Assembly: GCF_013260645.1 (NCBI RefSeq)
Contig: NZ_CP053921.1
Location: 2,777,289-2,841,288, forward strand
Direction: 5' to 3'
Source of the DNA: Erythrobacter mangrovi
Lineage (GTDB): Bacteria > Pseudomonadota > Alphaproteobacteria > Sphingomonadales > Sphingomonadaceae
Length of the DNA stretch: 64,000 nt
Below are positions 40,750 through 49,679 of this stretch, piece after piece. The notes beneath the pieces are model-generated. The model searched no databases. It worked only from the letters and a program-made list of their open reading frames with translations, and was not told the DNA's origin. A program made the position numbers and the translations under genes. Position 1 is the stretch's first letter. Every line of letters starts with the position of its first letter.

Positions 40750-42972
40750 TCAGTTGCCGCCGAGCGACCAGCCGAACTTGAGGCCGAACTCGCTTGCATC
40801 ATTGGCAAGGATGTTAAGAACATAGGGGCCGACATCCAGTGCGCCCTGGGTATACCGTTCGTCAGTGATGTTCTTGCCATAGGCGGTAATCGACCAGTTG
40901 GCGCCGTCGGGTTCATAGGTGACGTTGAAGCCCAGCAACTCGCGGCTATCAATGAACGCGGTTGGCGAGTTGTTGGGCTGGCCTTCCAGGCTGCCGCGGT
41001 ACGAGTAGTCAGCGCGCGCGGTGATCCTGCCGCCACCCACGTCGAACTCGACCTGCGGGCCGACTGCCACGGTCCAGCGCGGAGTCAATGCCGCGCGGTT
41101 GCCATCGGCCAGGCTGCTGCCCGGTTCGACGTTGCGGAAGGTTGAGTCAATGTAGCCAACCGCTGTGTTGAGCGAGAACGCGCCCAGCCGGACATTGCCT
41201 TCCCATTCGACGCCGATCGAACGCAGGTCGCCGGCATCGTCGGTTACGGTGATGAACCCGTTCGGCCCGATCGTGCTGACCTGTGCGGGGAAGGAATTGT
41301 AGGTGGTGTGGAACACCGACAGAGCCATTTGCAGCCAGTCGGTCGGTTCGCCCTTGATCCCCGCTTCGTAGTTGATTGCCGTCACCGGATCGGTGGCGAA
41401 GAAGGTATCCGCCCCGCCGAATGGGCGTGCCGGGAATTGCCCAGACTGATAGCCGCGCGCGACCGTTCCGTAGATGTCTAGGCGATCGGCGAGCGCATAG
41501 GTCGCCGATGCTTCCCAGGTCACTTCGCTGAAGCTGGCCGAGCCGCCGAATTCGGGAGCGAAGCCCAGGTCGGCGGTCGCGTCCTTGCTGTCGTGGGTGA
41601 AGCGTAGACCGCCGGAGATGCGCAGTGCCTCCGTCACGCGAACGCCGAGATTGGCATAGGCCGCATAGCTTTCGGTCTGCTGGGTCTGCTCGAACAAGCC
41701 GTCGCCAAAACCGTTGAAGGTGGTCGGCTGCTGGAAATTGAAGCCGTCTTCGTTGAAGTAGTAGAGGCCGCCGACATAGTCGAAGATCCCCGATTGCCCA
41801 CCCAGCTGCAGTTCGAATGAATACTGCTCCGCCTCACCGACTTCGGGGAAGGAGAGGAAATCCAGCTCGGCTCCGTCATCGTCGAGCCCGCCTTCATAGT
41901 CCGAGAAACGGTAGCTGCCGATGAATTTGAGGTTGAGCGCATCGCTCAGCGCATAGTCGATGATCCCGCTGAAGCCATAGGCGGAGTTCGAGGTCCGCGC
42001 GAGGTCGGCCTGACCCGAATTGGTGTCGAACGGATTCTCGGACTGGCTGGTCACCGGATCAAGCCCGCCGGCGCAGGCGACCGCGTAGGGCCCGAACAGA
42101 TCGGCGATGTCAGCCGCGGTGCAGCCCCCCGGGGGTACCTTGATCGTGGTGGTGAACGGGTTCTGTCCGTTGGTGCCCTCGTTGCCGTCGGCGGTAAGCT
42201 GGATCGAAAGCCGATCGCTTGGCGTCCACTTCAACGCTATGCGGCCATGGATATCCTCCAACTCGCCCACGCGTGCTTCGGGGTTCGGGATGTTGAGGAA
42301 ATCGCCCAGCCCGTTGCGCCGGTCGATGCCGAAGCTGATCGACGCGGCTAACGTATCCGACAGTCGGGTATTGCCATAGAAGTCGGCGGCCAGCCGACCG
42401 CGCGTGCCCGCCTGCAGCTTGACCGAGGCGGTTTCCTCGTCGCCCGGCTGGCGGGTGACGATATTCACCGCGCCCCCGACCGAGTTGCGCCCGAACAGCG
42501 TACCCTGCGGGCCACGCAGCACTTCGAGCCGCTCGATGTTGTCGAGGTTGAGGTTCTGGCCGATCTGGCGCCCGAGATAGACGCCGTCGACATAGACGCC
42601 CACGGTGGGATCGATCACGATCAAGTGATCCTGGAAACCGATCCCGCGAATGCTGGGGAATTGCGAACTCGGATTGCCCGCACCGAAGTTCGTCACGGTC
42701 AGGTTGGGCACATATTTGCCGATATCGACGATGCTGTCGGCATTGCGGCTGTCGAGCGCTTCGGGGCTGAATACCGTCACAGCGACGGGCGCCTCGTAAA
42801 CGTCCTGCGCGGTGCCCTTCGAGGTCACGATGATGACGTTGAAATTGCTCGTGTCGTCGTCGCCGTCGGTGTCCGCGGCCTGCTGCGCCATCGCAACCTG
42901 GGGGAAGGCGCCAATCGCGAAGAGTGCGGTGGTTGCAGTCAGAAGATTTCGTAGTTCTCGTTTCATACCCAT
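40750..42972 (-). CDS. TonB-dependent receptor
   Basis: 740 residues. The signal peptide ends near AMAQQ; plug domain contains VDGVYLGRQIGQNLNLDNIERLEVLRGPQG (partly shown) and GTLFGRNSVGGAVNIVTRQP, then a 22-strand barrel ending with an aromatic-poor but typical C-terminus (EFGLKFGWSLGGN). The PSIRGIGFQDH and QNLNL features fit the large sphingomonad family often used for siderophores, carotenoid or steroid-like substrates; substrate here unknown. No regulator or transporter gene is adjacent. Gene-free 42973-43253 upstream holds its promoter; no clear Fur box seen. Confidence 0.93.
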   Translation of the reverse strand: MGMKRELRNLLTATTALFAIGAFPQVAMAQQAADTDGDDDTSNFNVIIVTSKGTAQDVYEAPVAVTVFSPEALDSRNADSIVDIGKYVPNLTVTNFGAGNPSSQFPSIRGIGFQDHLIVIDPTVGVYVDGVYLGRQIGQNLNLDNIERLEVLRGPQGTLFGRNSVGGAVNIVTRQPGDEETASVKLQAGTRGRLAADFYGNTRLSDTLAASISFGIDRRNGLGDFLNIPNPEARVGELEDIHGRIALKWTPSDRLSIQLTADGNEGTNGQNPFTTTIKVPPGGCTAADIADLFGPYAVACAGGLDPVTSQSENPFDTNSGQADLARTSNSAYGFSGIIDYALSDALNLKFIGSYRFSDYEGGLDDDGAELDFLSFPEVGEAEQYSFELQLGGQSGIFDYVGGLYYFNEDGFNFQQPTTFNGFGDGLFEQTQQTESYAAYANLGVRVTEALRISGGLRFTHDSKDATADLGFAPEFGGSASFSEVTWEASATYALADRLDIYGTVARGYQSGQFPARPFGGADTFFATDPVTAINYEAGIKGEPTDWLQMALSVFHTTYNSFPAQVSTIGPNGFITVTDDAGDLRSIGVEWEGNVRLGAFSLNTAVGYIDSTFRNVEPGSSLADGNRAALTPRWTVAVGPQVEFDVGGGRITARADYSYRGSLEGQPNNSPTAFIDSRELLGFNVTYEPDGANWSITAYGKNITDERYTQGALDVGPYVLNILANDASEFGLKFGWSLGGN

Positions 42973-43253
42973 GTCTCGATACCTCTTTGGGCCATGCTCA
43001 TCCGATCCGCGCTTACTGGTGAAGCAAGTTCGGAAGGGCGTTCAAATGTCGGCTGAGGGTCTGGCTAGAACCAGCCAGCGAGGAATTGCAAAACCAGCCC
43101 TTAGCCCGACTGCAAGTTACTGGGGAAAGGCGTAATATTGTTGCGAATTTGTCGCATTATCGTGCCCTTGGGCCTCACGACTCCAGATTTTGGACTTTGG
43201 CTGCGTCGCGAATTAGGCGCTGGGGTGGCGAATCGATTGTTCCCGTAGCGGGC

Positions 43254-44033
43254 TCAGTATCCTGGACCGAGGCCACAGGTCGTACAGGCTGGGTCCTTGG
43301 TGATCCTGAAGTTTCGCAGTTCGGGCCTGAGCCCATCAAGCAGGAATACTGTTCCCCATTGCGGCTCACCCAGCCCGCCGAGAGGGGCAAGCAACACGCG
43401 TATCGCCTGCAGTGCCGCGAAGGTGGCGGCCCATCCGGCCATCGCGCCCAGCATGCCGTCCTCGGCGCAGGTGTCGCAGTCTTCGGCATCGAAGGCATCG
43501 CCGACGAAGCAGCGGTAGCAGGCCTCGCCCGGCAGGTGTCCGGCGAAGGCCCCGACCTGTCCCTGGAAACGGCCCACCGCGGCTGACAGGAGCGGTACGC
43601 GTTCTGCCACGCATGCGTCGGAAACGGCCAGACGAGTGGCGAAATTGTCGGTCCCGTCGAGGACCAGGTCGGCGCCGGCAACCAAGTCGCCGACATTTGC
43701 GGCAGTGATCCGGCGGTCGGAAATGGCGACGTCGAGTGCGGGATCGAAGCCGGTCACCCAGCGCTTCGCTACCACGGCCTTGCCGTGACCGATGTCGCGC
43801 GTGTTGTAGAGCGTCTGGCGCTGGAGGTTGGAGACCTCGACCTTGTCATCGTCGACCAGGGTGAGCTTCCCGATGCCCGCCGCCGCAAGGTATTGCAGCG
43901 CAGGCGAACCGATCCCGCCGAGCCCGACCAGAACCAGATGCTTGCCCGCCAGTGCAACCTGGCCCGCGCCGCCGATCTCGGGCAGCACGATGTGGCGTGC
44001 AAAGCGATCGAGCCGCTCGGGACCGAGGGTCAC
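43254..44033 (-). CDS. MoeB/ThiF/HesA family adenylyltransferase (E1-like)
   Basis: 259 residues from a GTG overlapping the DUF983 stop (GTGA). Nucleotide-binding GLGGIGSPALQYLAAAGIG, SNLQRQTLYNT, DNFATR and two CxxC pairs (CDTC region and CTTCG) for zinc. These enzymes adenylate the C-terminus of a ubiquitin-like sulfur carrier (MoaD or ThiS) for molybdopterin or thiamin synthesis. No sulfur-carrier gene is adjacent. The longer upstream frame is another gene. Confidence 0.92.
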   Translation of the reverse strand: MTLGPERLDRFARHIVLPEIGGAGQVALAGKHLVLVGLGGIGSPALQYLAAAGIGKLTLVDDDKVEVSNLQRQTLYNTRDIGHGKAVVAKRWVTGFDPALDVAISDRRITAANVGDLVAGADLVLDGTDNFATRLAVSDACVAERVPLLSAAVGRFQGQVGAFAGHLPGEACYRCFVGDAFDAEDCDTCAEDGMLGAMAGWAATFAALQAIRVLLAPLGGLGEPQWGTVFLLDGLRPELRNFRITKDPACTTCGLGPGY

Positions 44034-44452
44034 GCCTGCGGGTCCTCGGGGCGACGCTCGCGCCGAAAGCCGTGCATGCCGTGCCACCATTGCAGGGCAA
44101 TCACGGCGCCCTTGGCGGGCTGGAGGAGGAGGAGCATGAGGACGATGGAGAGGGGGATAATCGTCGCGATCACCACCCAACTGGGAATCGCCCAGTCGAA
44201 CAGCATGAGGACAAGAATCGGCGCCAGCAGGTGCCCCGTCACGAACATCGCGATGTAGGCGGGAAAGTCGTCGGCGCGCTGTTCGGACAGGTCCAGCGCA
44301 CAGGCGGGGCAGTGTGCCAGCGGCTTGAGCCACTTTCCGAAGATCCGCGCCTCGCCGCAACGGGGGCATTGGCAGCGCAGTCCCCGCAGCAACATTTCGG
44401 TTGGCGAGGCGGGAAGGGTGACGTCCGGTCGGAGGGATGAGGGCTGAGTCAT
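44030..44452 (-). CDS. DUF983 domain-containing membrane protein
   Basis: 140 residues. A zinc ribbon (CPRCGEARIFGKWLKPLAHCPAC, CxxC twice) followed by two or three membrane helices (AMFVTGHLLAPILVLMLFDW, VVIATIIPLSIVLMLLLL) is the DUF983 pattern. Function unknown; family members often neighbour respiratory genes, here they precede a MoeB-like gene. Confidence 0.9.
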   Translation of the reverse strand: MTQPSSLRPDVTLPASPTEMLLRGLRCQCPRCGEARIFGKWLKPLAHCPACALDLSEQRADDFPAYIAMFVTGHLLAPILVLMLFDWAIPSWVVIATIIPLSIVLMLLLLQPAKGAVIALQWWHGMHGFRRERRPEDPQA

Positions 44453-44483
44453 GGCACGCCCTTTGGCCTTTCGCGCGCGCGCT

Positions 44484-44513
44484 GTCGACAGCCCTGTGGA
44501 GAGGGCTGTCGAC
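44484..44513. repeat. Perfect 12-bp inverted repeat between DUF983 and dnaA
   Basis: GTCGACAGCCCT (44484-44495), loop GTGGAG, AGGGCTGTCGAC (44502-44513). Downstream of dnaA on the minus strand, so a terminator-like role is possible, but no T-run follows on that strand. Confidence 0.55.
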
Positions 44514-44564
44514 TTGTTGTGCAGCGATGGTGAAGCGAACCGAAGGGCTGCGTGGGTTATCCCG

Positions 44565-46028
44565 TCAGCTTTCGAGCTGTCTCAACAGGCTACGCACATC
44601 GCCGTCCATGTCGGCATCGCGCTGGCGCAGGTCTTCGATCAGGCGAACGGCGTGGATTACCGTGGAGTGGTCGCGACCGCCGAACTTGCGCCCGATTTCG
44701 GGATAGCTGCGCGGGGTGAGGACCTTCGACAGGTACATCGCCACCTGGCGCGGGCGAACCACTGCCCGGGCACGCCGCTTTGACGACATTTCCGATCGGT
44801 CGATGCGGTAGAACTGGCACACGGTGCGCTGGATCTCGTCGATGGTAATTCGGCGCCGGTTGGCCGAAAGGATATCGGTCAGCTGCTCTTCCGCGAGCTG
44901 CAGCGACACTTCCTGTCCGGTGAGCTGGGCGTAGGCGATCAGCTTGTTGAGGCCGCCCACCAGTTCGCGAACGTTGCGGGTGATCGTGCGGGCGAGGAAT
45001 TCGAGCACATCTTCCGGCACCTGCAGCGGGGCGAACTTGGTCAGCTTCGAATGCAGGATCTTCTTGCGCAGCTCGATGTCGGCCGCCTGGATGTCGGCAA
45101 CGAGCCCCATCGACAGGCGGCTGAGCAGGCGCGGTTCGACCCCATCGAGCGCCTGCGGCGCGCGGTCGGCGGCGAAGACCAGCCGCTTGCCTTCGGCCAG
45201 CAGCGCATCGATCGTGTAGAGCAGTTCCTCCTGCGCACTCGCCTTGCCGATGATGAACTGGATATCGTCCACCAGCAACAGGTCGAAGCTGCGCAGGCGG
45301 GCCTTGAATTCCAGCATCTGGTTGGCCTTCAGCGCCTGGACGAATTCGACCATGAAGCGTTCGGCACTGCAGTAGAAGATGCGGCTGCGCGGGTGCGCCT
45401 GCAGGAAGGCATGACCGATTGCGTGGAGCAGGTGCGTCTTGCCCTGGCCGGTGGCGGCCTTGAGATAGAGCGGGCTGAACTGCGGCTTCTCGGTCGCCGA
45501 CATGCGCTGTGCGGCATTGAAGGCGAGTACGTTGGCTTCGCCGGTAATGAAGGCAGCGAAGGTCAGCAGCGGGTCGAGCCCGACCGACGAGGTGAAGCCC
45601 CCGTCGCCCAGCGTATCCGCGCTGATCGCCATCATCGAATGGTCGCCGTCATTAGCCGGGCGACGGCCATTGCCGTGCAGGCGCAGGTCGGTGACGTGGC
45701 GACGGCCCGGATGCACGCCAATGCGCACTGTGCGCACTTCGCTGCGCGCAATCTTCCATGCCAGGCTCAGCCGGTCGGCAAAGCGATCGTTGACCCAGTT
45801 GGCGCTGAATTCGGTCGGCAAGAAGAGATCGAGCGTGCCGGTTGCCTTGTCGATCCCCCCCACCTGGATTGGCTTGATCCATTGGCTGTGGAGCTGGTGA
45901 CCCAGGTCCTTGCGCAGGCCCTGGCTAATATCGGCCCAATCGGCGGCCAGGTTAACTGCTTCGAGATCTTCCATCGATTCGTCTTGTACTTTCCGCTTTG
46001 CCCCCACGAACTCGGATGTTTTATCCAT
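44565..46028 (-). CDS. dnaA: Chromosomal replication initiator DnaA
   Basis: 487 residues from the ATG at 46028. AAA+ core with Walker A ATGQGKTH (the first Gly is Ala), Walker B LLLVDDIQFI, and a C-terminal domain IV with the GRDHSTVIHAV signature that binds DnaA boxes. N-terminal domain I has LGHQLHSQWIKPIQ. The next gene rpsT is 452 bp away. A longer frame to 46121 lacks a start with RBS. Confidence 0.97.
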   Translation of the reverse strand: MDKTSEFVGAKRKVQDESMEDLEAVNLAADWADISQGLRKDLGHQLHSQWIKPIQVGGIDKATGTLDLFLPTEFSANWVNDRFADRLSLAWKIARSEVRTVRIGVHPGRRHVTDLRLHGNGRRPANDGDHSMMAISADTLGDGGFTSSVGLDPLLTFAAFITGEANVLAFNAAQRMSATEKPQFSPLYLKAATGQGKTHLLHAIGHAFLQAHPRSRIFYCSAERFMVEFVQALKANQMLEFKARLRSFDLLLVDDIQFIIGKASAQEELLYTIDALLAEGKRLVFAADRAPQALDGVEPRLLSRLSMGLVADIQAADIELRKKILHSKLTKFAPLQVPEDVLEFLARTITRNVRELVGGLNKLIAYAQLTGQEVSLQLAEEQLTDILSANRRRITIDEIQRTVCQFYRIDRSEMSSKRRARAVVRPRQVAMYLSKVLTPRSYPEIGRKFGGRDHSTVIHAVRLIEDLRQRDADMDGDVRSLLRQLES

Positions 46029-46480
46029 GTTGTGATCCGTTCCCCCAAGCCGACGCTTCGCAGCGCGGCGATCCCAGAATAATAGCGCGTGGGTGGCTGT
46101 GGGCAAAGCGCTGCCCTTCACCGGAATTGGGTCAATTCCGGTGTCCCCCCATGCAAATCGAATATGGAGCCTAGGCTGTCCCGTCCTTGGCTGATGAAGA
46201 CCTGTCTAAGTCCCGTGGCGAATGAGTCGCAAGGGGGATAACCGCAAAAAAACTGAAATAATCTGGTTGACTTGCCTCAACCCCGCAGGCTGCCGTTGAA
46301 GTACATGATTTATCTACATATTGCTCCCGCGAAGGTTGCGAATCGCGGGAAAAGCGAGGTTTTGGTTACGTTACGGTTACAGTGCTGCGGCGCAGCATGG
46401 CCCGGATACGACAAAGGGGCCGCGGCCCACGGGCCCGGCCCCTTGTAGATTTGCGACAGCAGCCCTCGCGGGCCAGCGAA
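46029..46480. promoter_or_regulatory. dnaA-rpsT intergenic region with several inverted repeats
   Basis: No gene seen in 452 bp. CACCGGAATT-GGGTC-AATTCCGGTG (46119-46143) is a perfect 10-bp-arm operator-like repeat about 90 bp before dnaA. CCCGCGA/TCGCGGG (46326-46349) is a second hairpin. A DnaA-box-like TTATCTACA (8 of 9 to TTATCCACA) lies at 46310-46318, and GGTTAC repeats at 46364-46380. It likely holds the dnaA promoter; an origin is possible but unproven. Confidence 0.5.
46411..46442 (-). terminator. rpsT terminator hairpin
   Basis: GGGGCCGCGGCCC / GGCCCGGCCCC around ACG (46416-46442), strong GC stem; on the minus strand TTTGTC follows. Sits about 40 bp after the rpsT stop. Confidence 0.75.
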
Positions 46481-46741
46481 TCAGAGCGCCGCGACTCGCT
46501 TGGTCAGGCGGCTCAGCTTGCGTGCGGCGGTGTTCTTGTGGAGCACACCGCGGGCGACACCGCGTGCCAGTTCCGGCTGTGCGCTCTTGAGAGCGGCCGC
46601 AGCGCCATCCTTGTCACCGCCTTCGATCGCGGTTTCGACCTTCTTGACGAAGCTGCGGATGCGGCTGATGCGCGCGCCGTTGATTTCGGCACGGGCGGCG
46701 TTGCGACGGATGCGCTTCTTGGCTTGCGGCGTATTGGCCAT
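46481..46741 (-). CDS. rpsT: 30S ribosomal protein S20
   Basis: 86 residues from ATG 46741: [20 protein letters not shown], with [11 protein letters not shown] and [19 protein letters not shown]. Primary 16S rRNA-binding protein. The longer ORF upstream is not used because [10 protein letters not shown] is the standard start. Confidence 0.97.
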   Translation of the reverse strand: MANTPQAKKRIRRNAARAEINGARISRIRSFVKKVETAIEGGDKDGAAAALKSAQPELARGVARGVLHKNTAARKLSRLTKRVAAL

Positions 46742-46942
46742 GTCTGTCCTCGTCAGGCCGCACCGACTGGCGCGGCGGTAAATCTCGTCTGGGCGTTGCG
46801 AAAGGGCAGCCAGGGGCCGCCGGAAAGCGGCGCACTTAGCGGCGGGCCTGCGAATCGTCAAGCAATTGCTTGGTGTGCGTAACGGTGGACTAACGCCCAG
46901 CGAACCCTACATCGCACAGGCAAGCCGGAAAGGATACCGACC

Positions 46943-47353
46943 GTGACCGACAAGACGATCCGCAGCGATACAGAATGGCGCGCCGCGCTGACCCCCGAAC
47001 AGTACCACGTCCTTCGCGAAGCGGGAACCGAACGCGCGTTCACCGGAAAGTATGACAAGCATTTCGATGACGGTGAGTACACCTGCGCCGGGTGCGGGCA
47101 GAAGCTGTTCGACAGCGACAGCAAATTCAACAGCGGCTGCGGCTGGCCGGCCTTTACCGCTCCGGCGGATACCCAGTTGATCGATGAGCGGCGCGACACC
47201 TCCTATGGCATGATCCGTACCGAGGTCATGTGCTCGAACTGCGGCGGGCATCTGGGCCATGTCTTCCCCGACGGTCCGCGCGATCGTGGGGGGCTGCGCT
47301 ATTGCATCAACAGCGCGGCGCTCGACTTCGCGCCGGAGGCGGGCGAGGAATAG
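46943..47353 (+). CDS. msrB: Peptide-methionine (R)-S-oxide reductase
   Basis: 136 residues from a GTG. Two CxxC zinc pairs (CAGC and CSNC), the active-site region RYCINSAAL with the catalytic Cys, and GWPAF/GHLGHVF. Reduces R-methionine sulfoxide in proteins; the S-specific partner msrA is at 62.7-63.2 kb. Confidence 0.96.
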   Translation: MTDKTIRSDTEWRAALTPEQYHVLREAGTERAFTGKYDKHFDDGEYTCAGCGQKLFDSDSKFNSGCGWPAFTAPADTQLIDERRDTSYGMIRTEVMCSNCGGHLGHVFPDGPRDRGGLRYCINSAALDFAPEAGEE

Positions 47354-47441
47354 GCGGGCCGTTCAGCGAGCGTTAGACCTCGCCAATCCAGCGTGTGACC
47401 GATATAGCGCTGCCAGCAGCTAAGGGGATTTCCCGGGTCAC

Positions 47442-49604
47442 ATGGATAAGAGAGGGAGCCGCCGCAAGCGCGCGGCGCGTAACGAACGGGCCCGCCGGGC
47501 TGCGGCAGACAGGCCGCAATCACGCTTCAGGATGTGGATGCGCCGCGCCTTCATCTGGGGTGGGGCGCTGGCGCTGCTCGGTGCCCTGTTCCTGGGGCTT
47601 GCGGTGGCCTTCTCCGCGCGCTCGATGCCCAGTTACTACCAGCTCAAGGCGACCCAGAACGCGCAGACGATCATTGTGCGTGCGCGTGACGGCAGCGAAA
47701 TCGTCGCACTCGGGCCCAGCTACGGCAAGTGGCTGTCATCCAACGAAATCCCGCAGGTCATGAAGGATGCGATGATCTCGGTCGAGGATCGTCGCTATTA
47801 CTCTCACTTCGGGATCGACCCCTATGGCCTCGTTCGCGCAGTCTATGAGGCTGTGACCGGCGATGAGCGCATCTCGGCGACATCGACCATCACCCAGCAG
47901 CTGGCGCGCAACGTCTTCCTCAACTCCAACCGCTCGCTCGACCGCAAGCTGCGCGAGGCAGTCCTGGCGATGGCGCTGGAAGCCAGGTTCTCGAAGGAGC
48001 AGATCCTCGAGCTCTACCTCAACAAGGTCTATTTCGGCGGCGGCGCCTATGGCATCGATTCCGCCAGCCGGAAGTTCTTCAGCCATCCGGCGACCGAGCT
48101 ATCGACCGCCGAGGCGGCGATCATTGCCGGACTGGTCAAGGCACCGAGCCGCTACTCGCCGACCGCTGACGTCGATGCAGCGGTGGGCCGCGCCAGCGTG
48201 GTCTTGCGGTTGATGAAGGAACAGGGGCGAATTCCAGCCGATGTCACGGTCGATCCGTCGACGGTCAATCTCAAGGAAGAGAAAGGTCAGAATTCGGTTC
48301 GCTATTTCACCGACTGGGCTTTGCCCCAGCTCGAACTGCTGCTGCCCGAAACCTATGAACCGATCGAGGTCTGGACCACGCTCGATGTGGGGATGCAGCG
48401 CGCGGCCACTGCCGCGATCAAGTCCAACACCCCCGACGGCGCGCAAGGTGCCTTGGTCAGCCTCGATCGCGATGGTGCGGTGCTCGCCATGATCGGGGGG
48501 ACCGATTACGTCGAAACCAGTTACAACCGCGCCACCGATGCGATGCGCCAACCCGGATCGAGCTGGAAGCTTTTCGTCTATCTCGCGGCACTCGAAGCCG
48601 GCTACAAGCCAGACGACCGGGTGGTCGATACGCCGGTGACGATCGAAGGCTGGACTCCACGCAATTCCAACGGCCGCAATGTCGGCGAAATCGACCTGCG
48701 AACCGCCTTTGCCTATTCGATCAATACCGTCGCAGCACAGCTCGGCAACGAGGTCGGCTTCGGCACCGTCGCCTCGATGGCGCGGCGCTTTGGCATCACG
48801 ACCGAGATCAGCACCTATCCGTCGATGGTGCTGGGGTCGAACGAAGTGCGCCTGCTCGACATGACCCGGGCCTTCGCCGCGATCTCCGACAAGGGGCATT
48901 CGGTCGAACCCTATGGGATCATCAAGGTCACCACCGGTGAAGGCCGCGTGCTCTATGAACATGAGCGGCGACGCCAGTCGCAGCTGGTGCCCGATTACGT
49001 CGCGGCGGGCATAACCGACCTTCTCCAGACAGCGGTCAACACCGGGACCGGGCGCGCCGCGCAGATCGGCCGGCCGACGGCGGGCAAGACCGGTACCACC
49101 AGCTCGAACAAGGATGGCTATTTTGTCGGCTTCTCCAGCGGGGTCACCACCGGTGTATGGATGGGGCGTGACGACAATTCACGCGTTGGCGGATTGCAGG
49201 GCGGCACCGCCCCGGCGCGGGCCTTTGCCGCCTATATGCGTTATGCGGTGAAGAACCGTCCGGTCGAGGAATTCGATACCGACCTCCAGCTTCCCGAATG
49301 GCAGCTCGAGCCGGATGACGAATACATGTTGGGCGACCCTGACGACTATTACTTCATCGACGAGCAGGGGAACCTGATCGAACCCGGTCGCCCTACCGAT
49401 GAGCGGGGCGATCCCTTCGGCGAGGGGCCCGTGCGGCCCGAGGATGGCCAGCGTCCGCGCCAGCCTCCGGCGCTGCCGCAACGCGGAGCCGATGGCGGAC
49501 CCCAGGCGATCGGCGACGATTTCCTCGACGAGGCAACGGGGGCCGATCGGGACCGTCGTGCGCGGCCGGCCCCGCAGCAGACGCCCATTCCGCCGCGCCG
49601 CTAG
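47442..49604 (+). CDS. Class A penicillin-binding protein (PBP1A family)
   Basis: 720 residues. N-terminal membrane anchor (about 35-57) and GT51 glycosyltransferase with VEDRRYYSHFGIDPYGLVRA (EDxxFxxHxG) and ITQQLARNVFL. Transpeptidase with SxxK in GSSWKLF, SxN in AYSINTVA and KTG in GKTGTTSS. The C-terminal 100 residues are Pro/Asp/Arg-rich and disordered. It polymerises and crosslinks peptidoglycan in the periplasm. Preceded by a very basic tail KRGSRRKRAARNERARR. Confidence 0.96.
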   Translation: MDKRGSRRKRAARNERARRAAADRPQSRFRMWMRRAFIWGGALALLGALFLGLAVAFSARSMPSYYQLKATQNAQTIIVRARDGSEIVALGPSYGKWLSSNEIPQVMKDAMISVEDRRYYSHFGIDPYGLVRAVYEAVTGDERISATSTITQQLARNVFLNSNRSLDRKLREAVLAMALEARFSKEQILELYLNKVYFGGGAYGIDSASRKFFSHPATELSTAEAAIIAGLVKAPSRYSPTADVDAAVGRASVVLRLMKEQGRIPADVTVDPSTVNLKEEKGQNSVRYFTDWALPQLELLLPETYEPIEVWTTLDVGMQRAATAAIKSNTPDGAQGALVSLDRDGAVLAMIGGTDYVETSYNRATDAMRQPGSSWKLFVYLAALEAGYKPDDRVVDTPVTIEGWTPRNSNGRNVGEIDLRTAFAYSINTVAAQLGNEVGFGTVASMARRFGITTEISTYPSMVLGSNEVRLLDMTRAFAAISDKGHSVEPYGIIKVTTGEGRVLYEHERRRQSQLVPDYVAAGITDLLQTAVNTGTGRAAQIGRPTAGKTGTTSSNKDGYFVGFSSGVTTGVWMGRDDNSRVGGLQGGTAPARAFAAYMRYAVKNRPVEEFDTDLQLPEWQLEPDDEYMLGDPDDYYFIDEQGNLIEPGRPTDERGDPFGEGPVRPEDGQRPRQPPALPQRGADGGPQAIGDDFLDEATGADRDRRARPAPQQTPIPPRR

Positions 49605-49625
49605 CGATTGGAGCGGCCAAAGGAA

Positions 49626-49655
49626 AAGGCCCCCAGCCTTGCGGCAGGGGGCCTT
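49626..49655. terminator. Bidirectional terminator between PBP and degP
   Basis: AAGGCCCCC / GGGGGCCTT with a 12-nt loop. On the minus strand TTTTCC follows. It sits between the convergent ends of the PBP and degP genes. Confidence 0.8.
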
Positions 49656-49679
49656 CAGCATTTCCATTGCGCAACGCGA

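Noticed and set aside
44034-44369. N-terminal extension of the MoeB/ThiF-like protein
   Set aside because: The extension lies over the DUF983 gene in another frame; the GTG at 44033 with a stop-start overlap is a better start.
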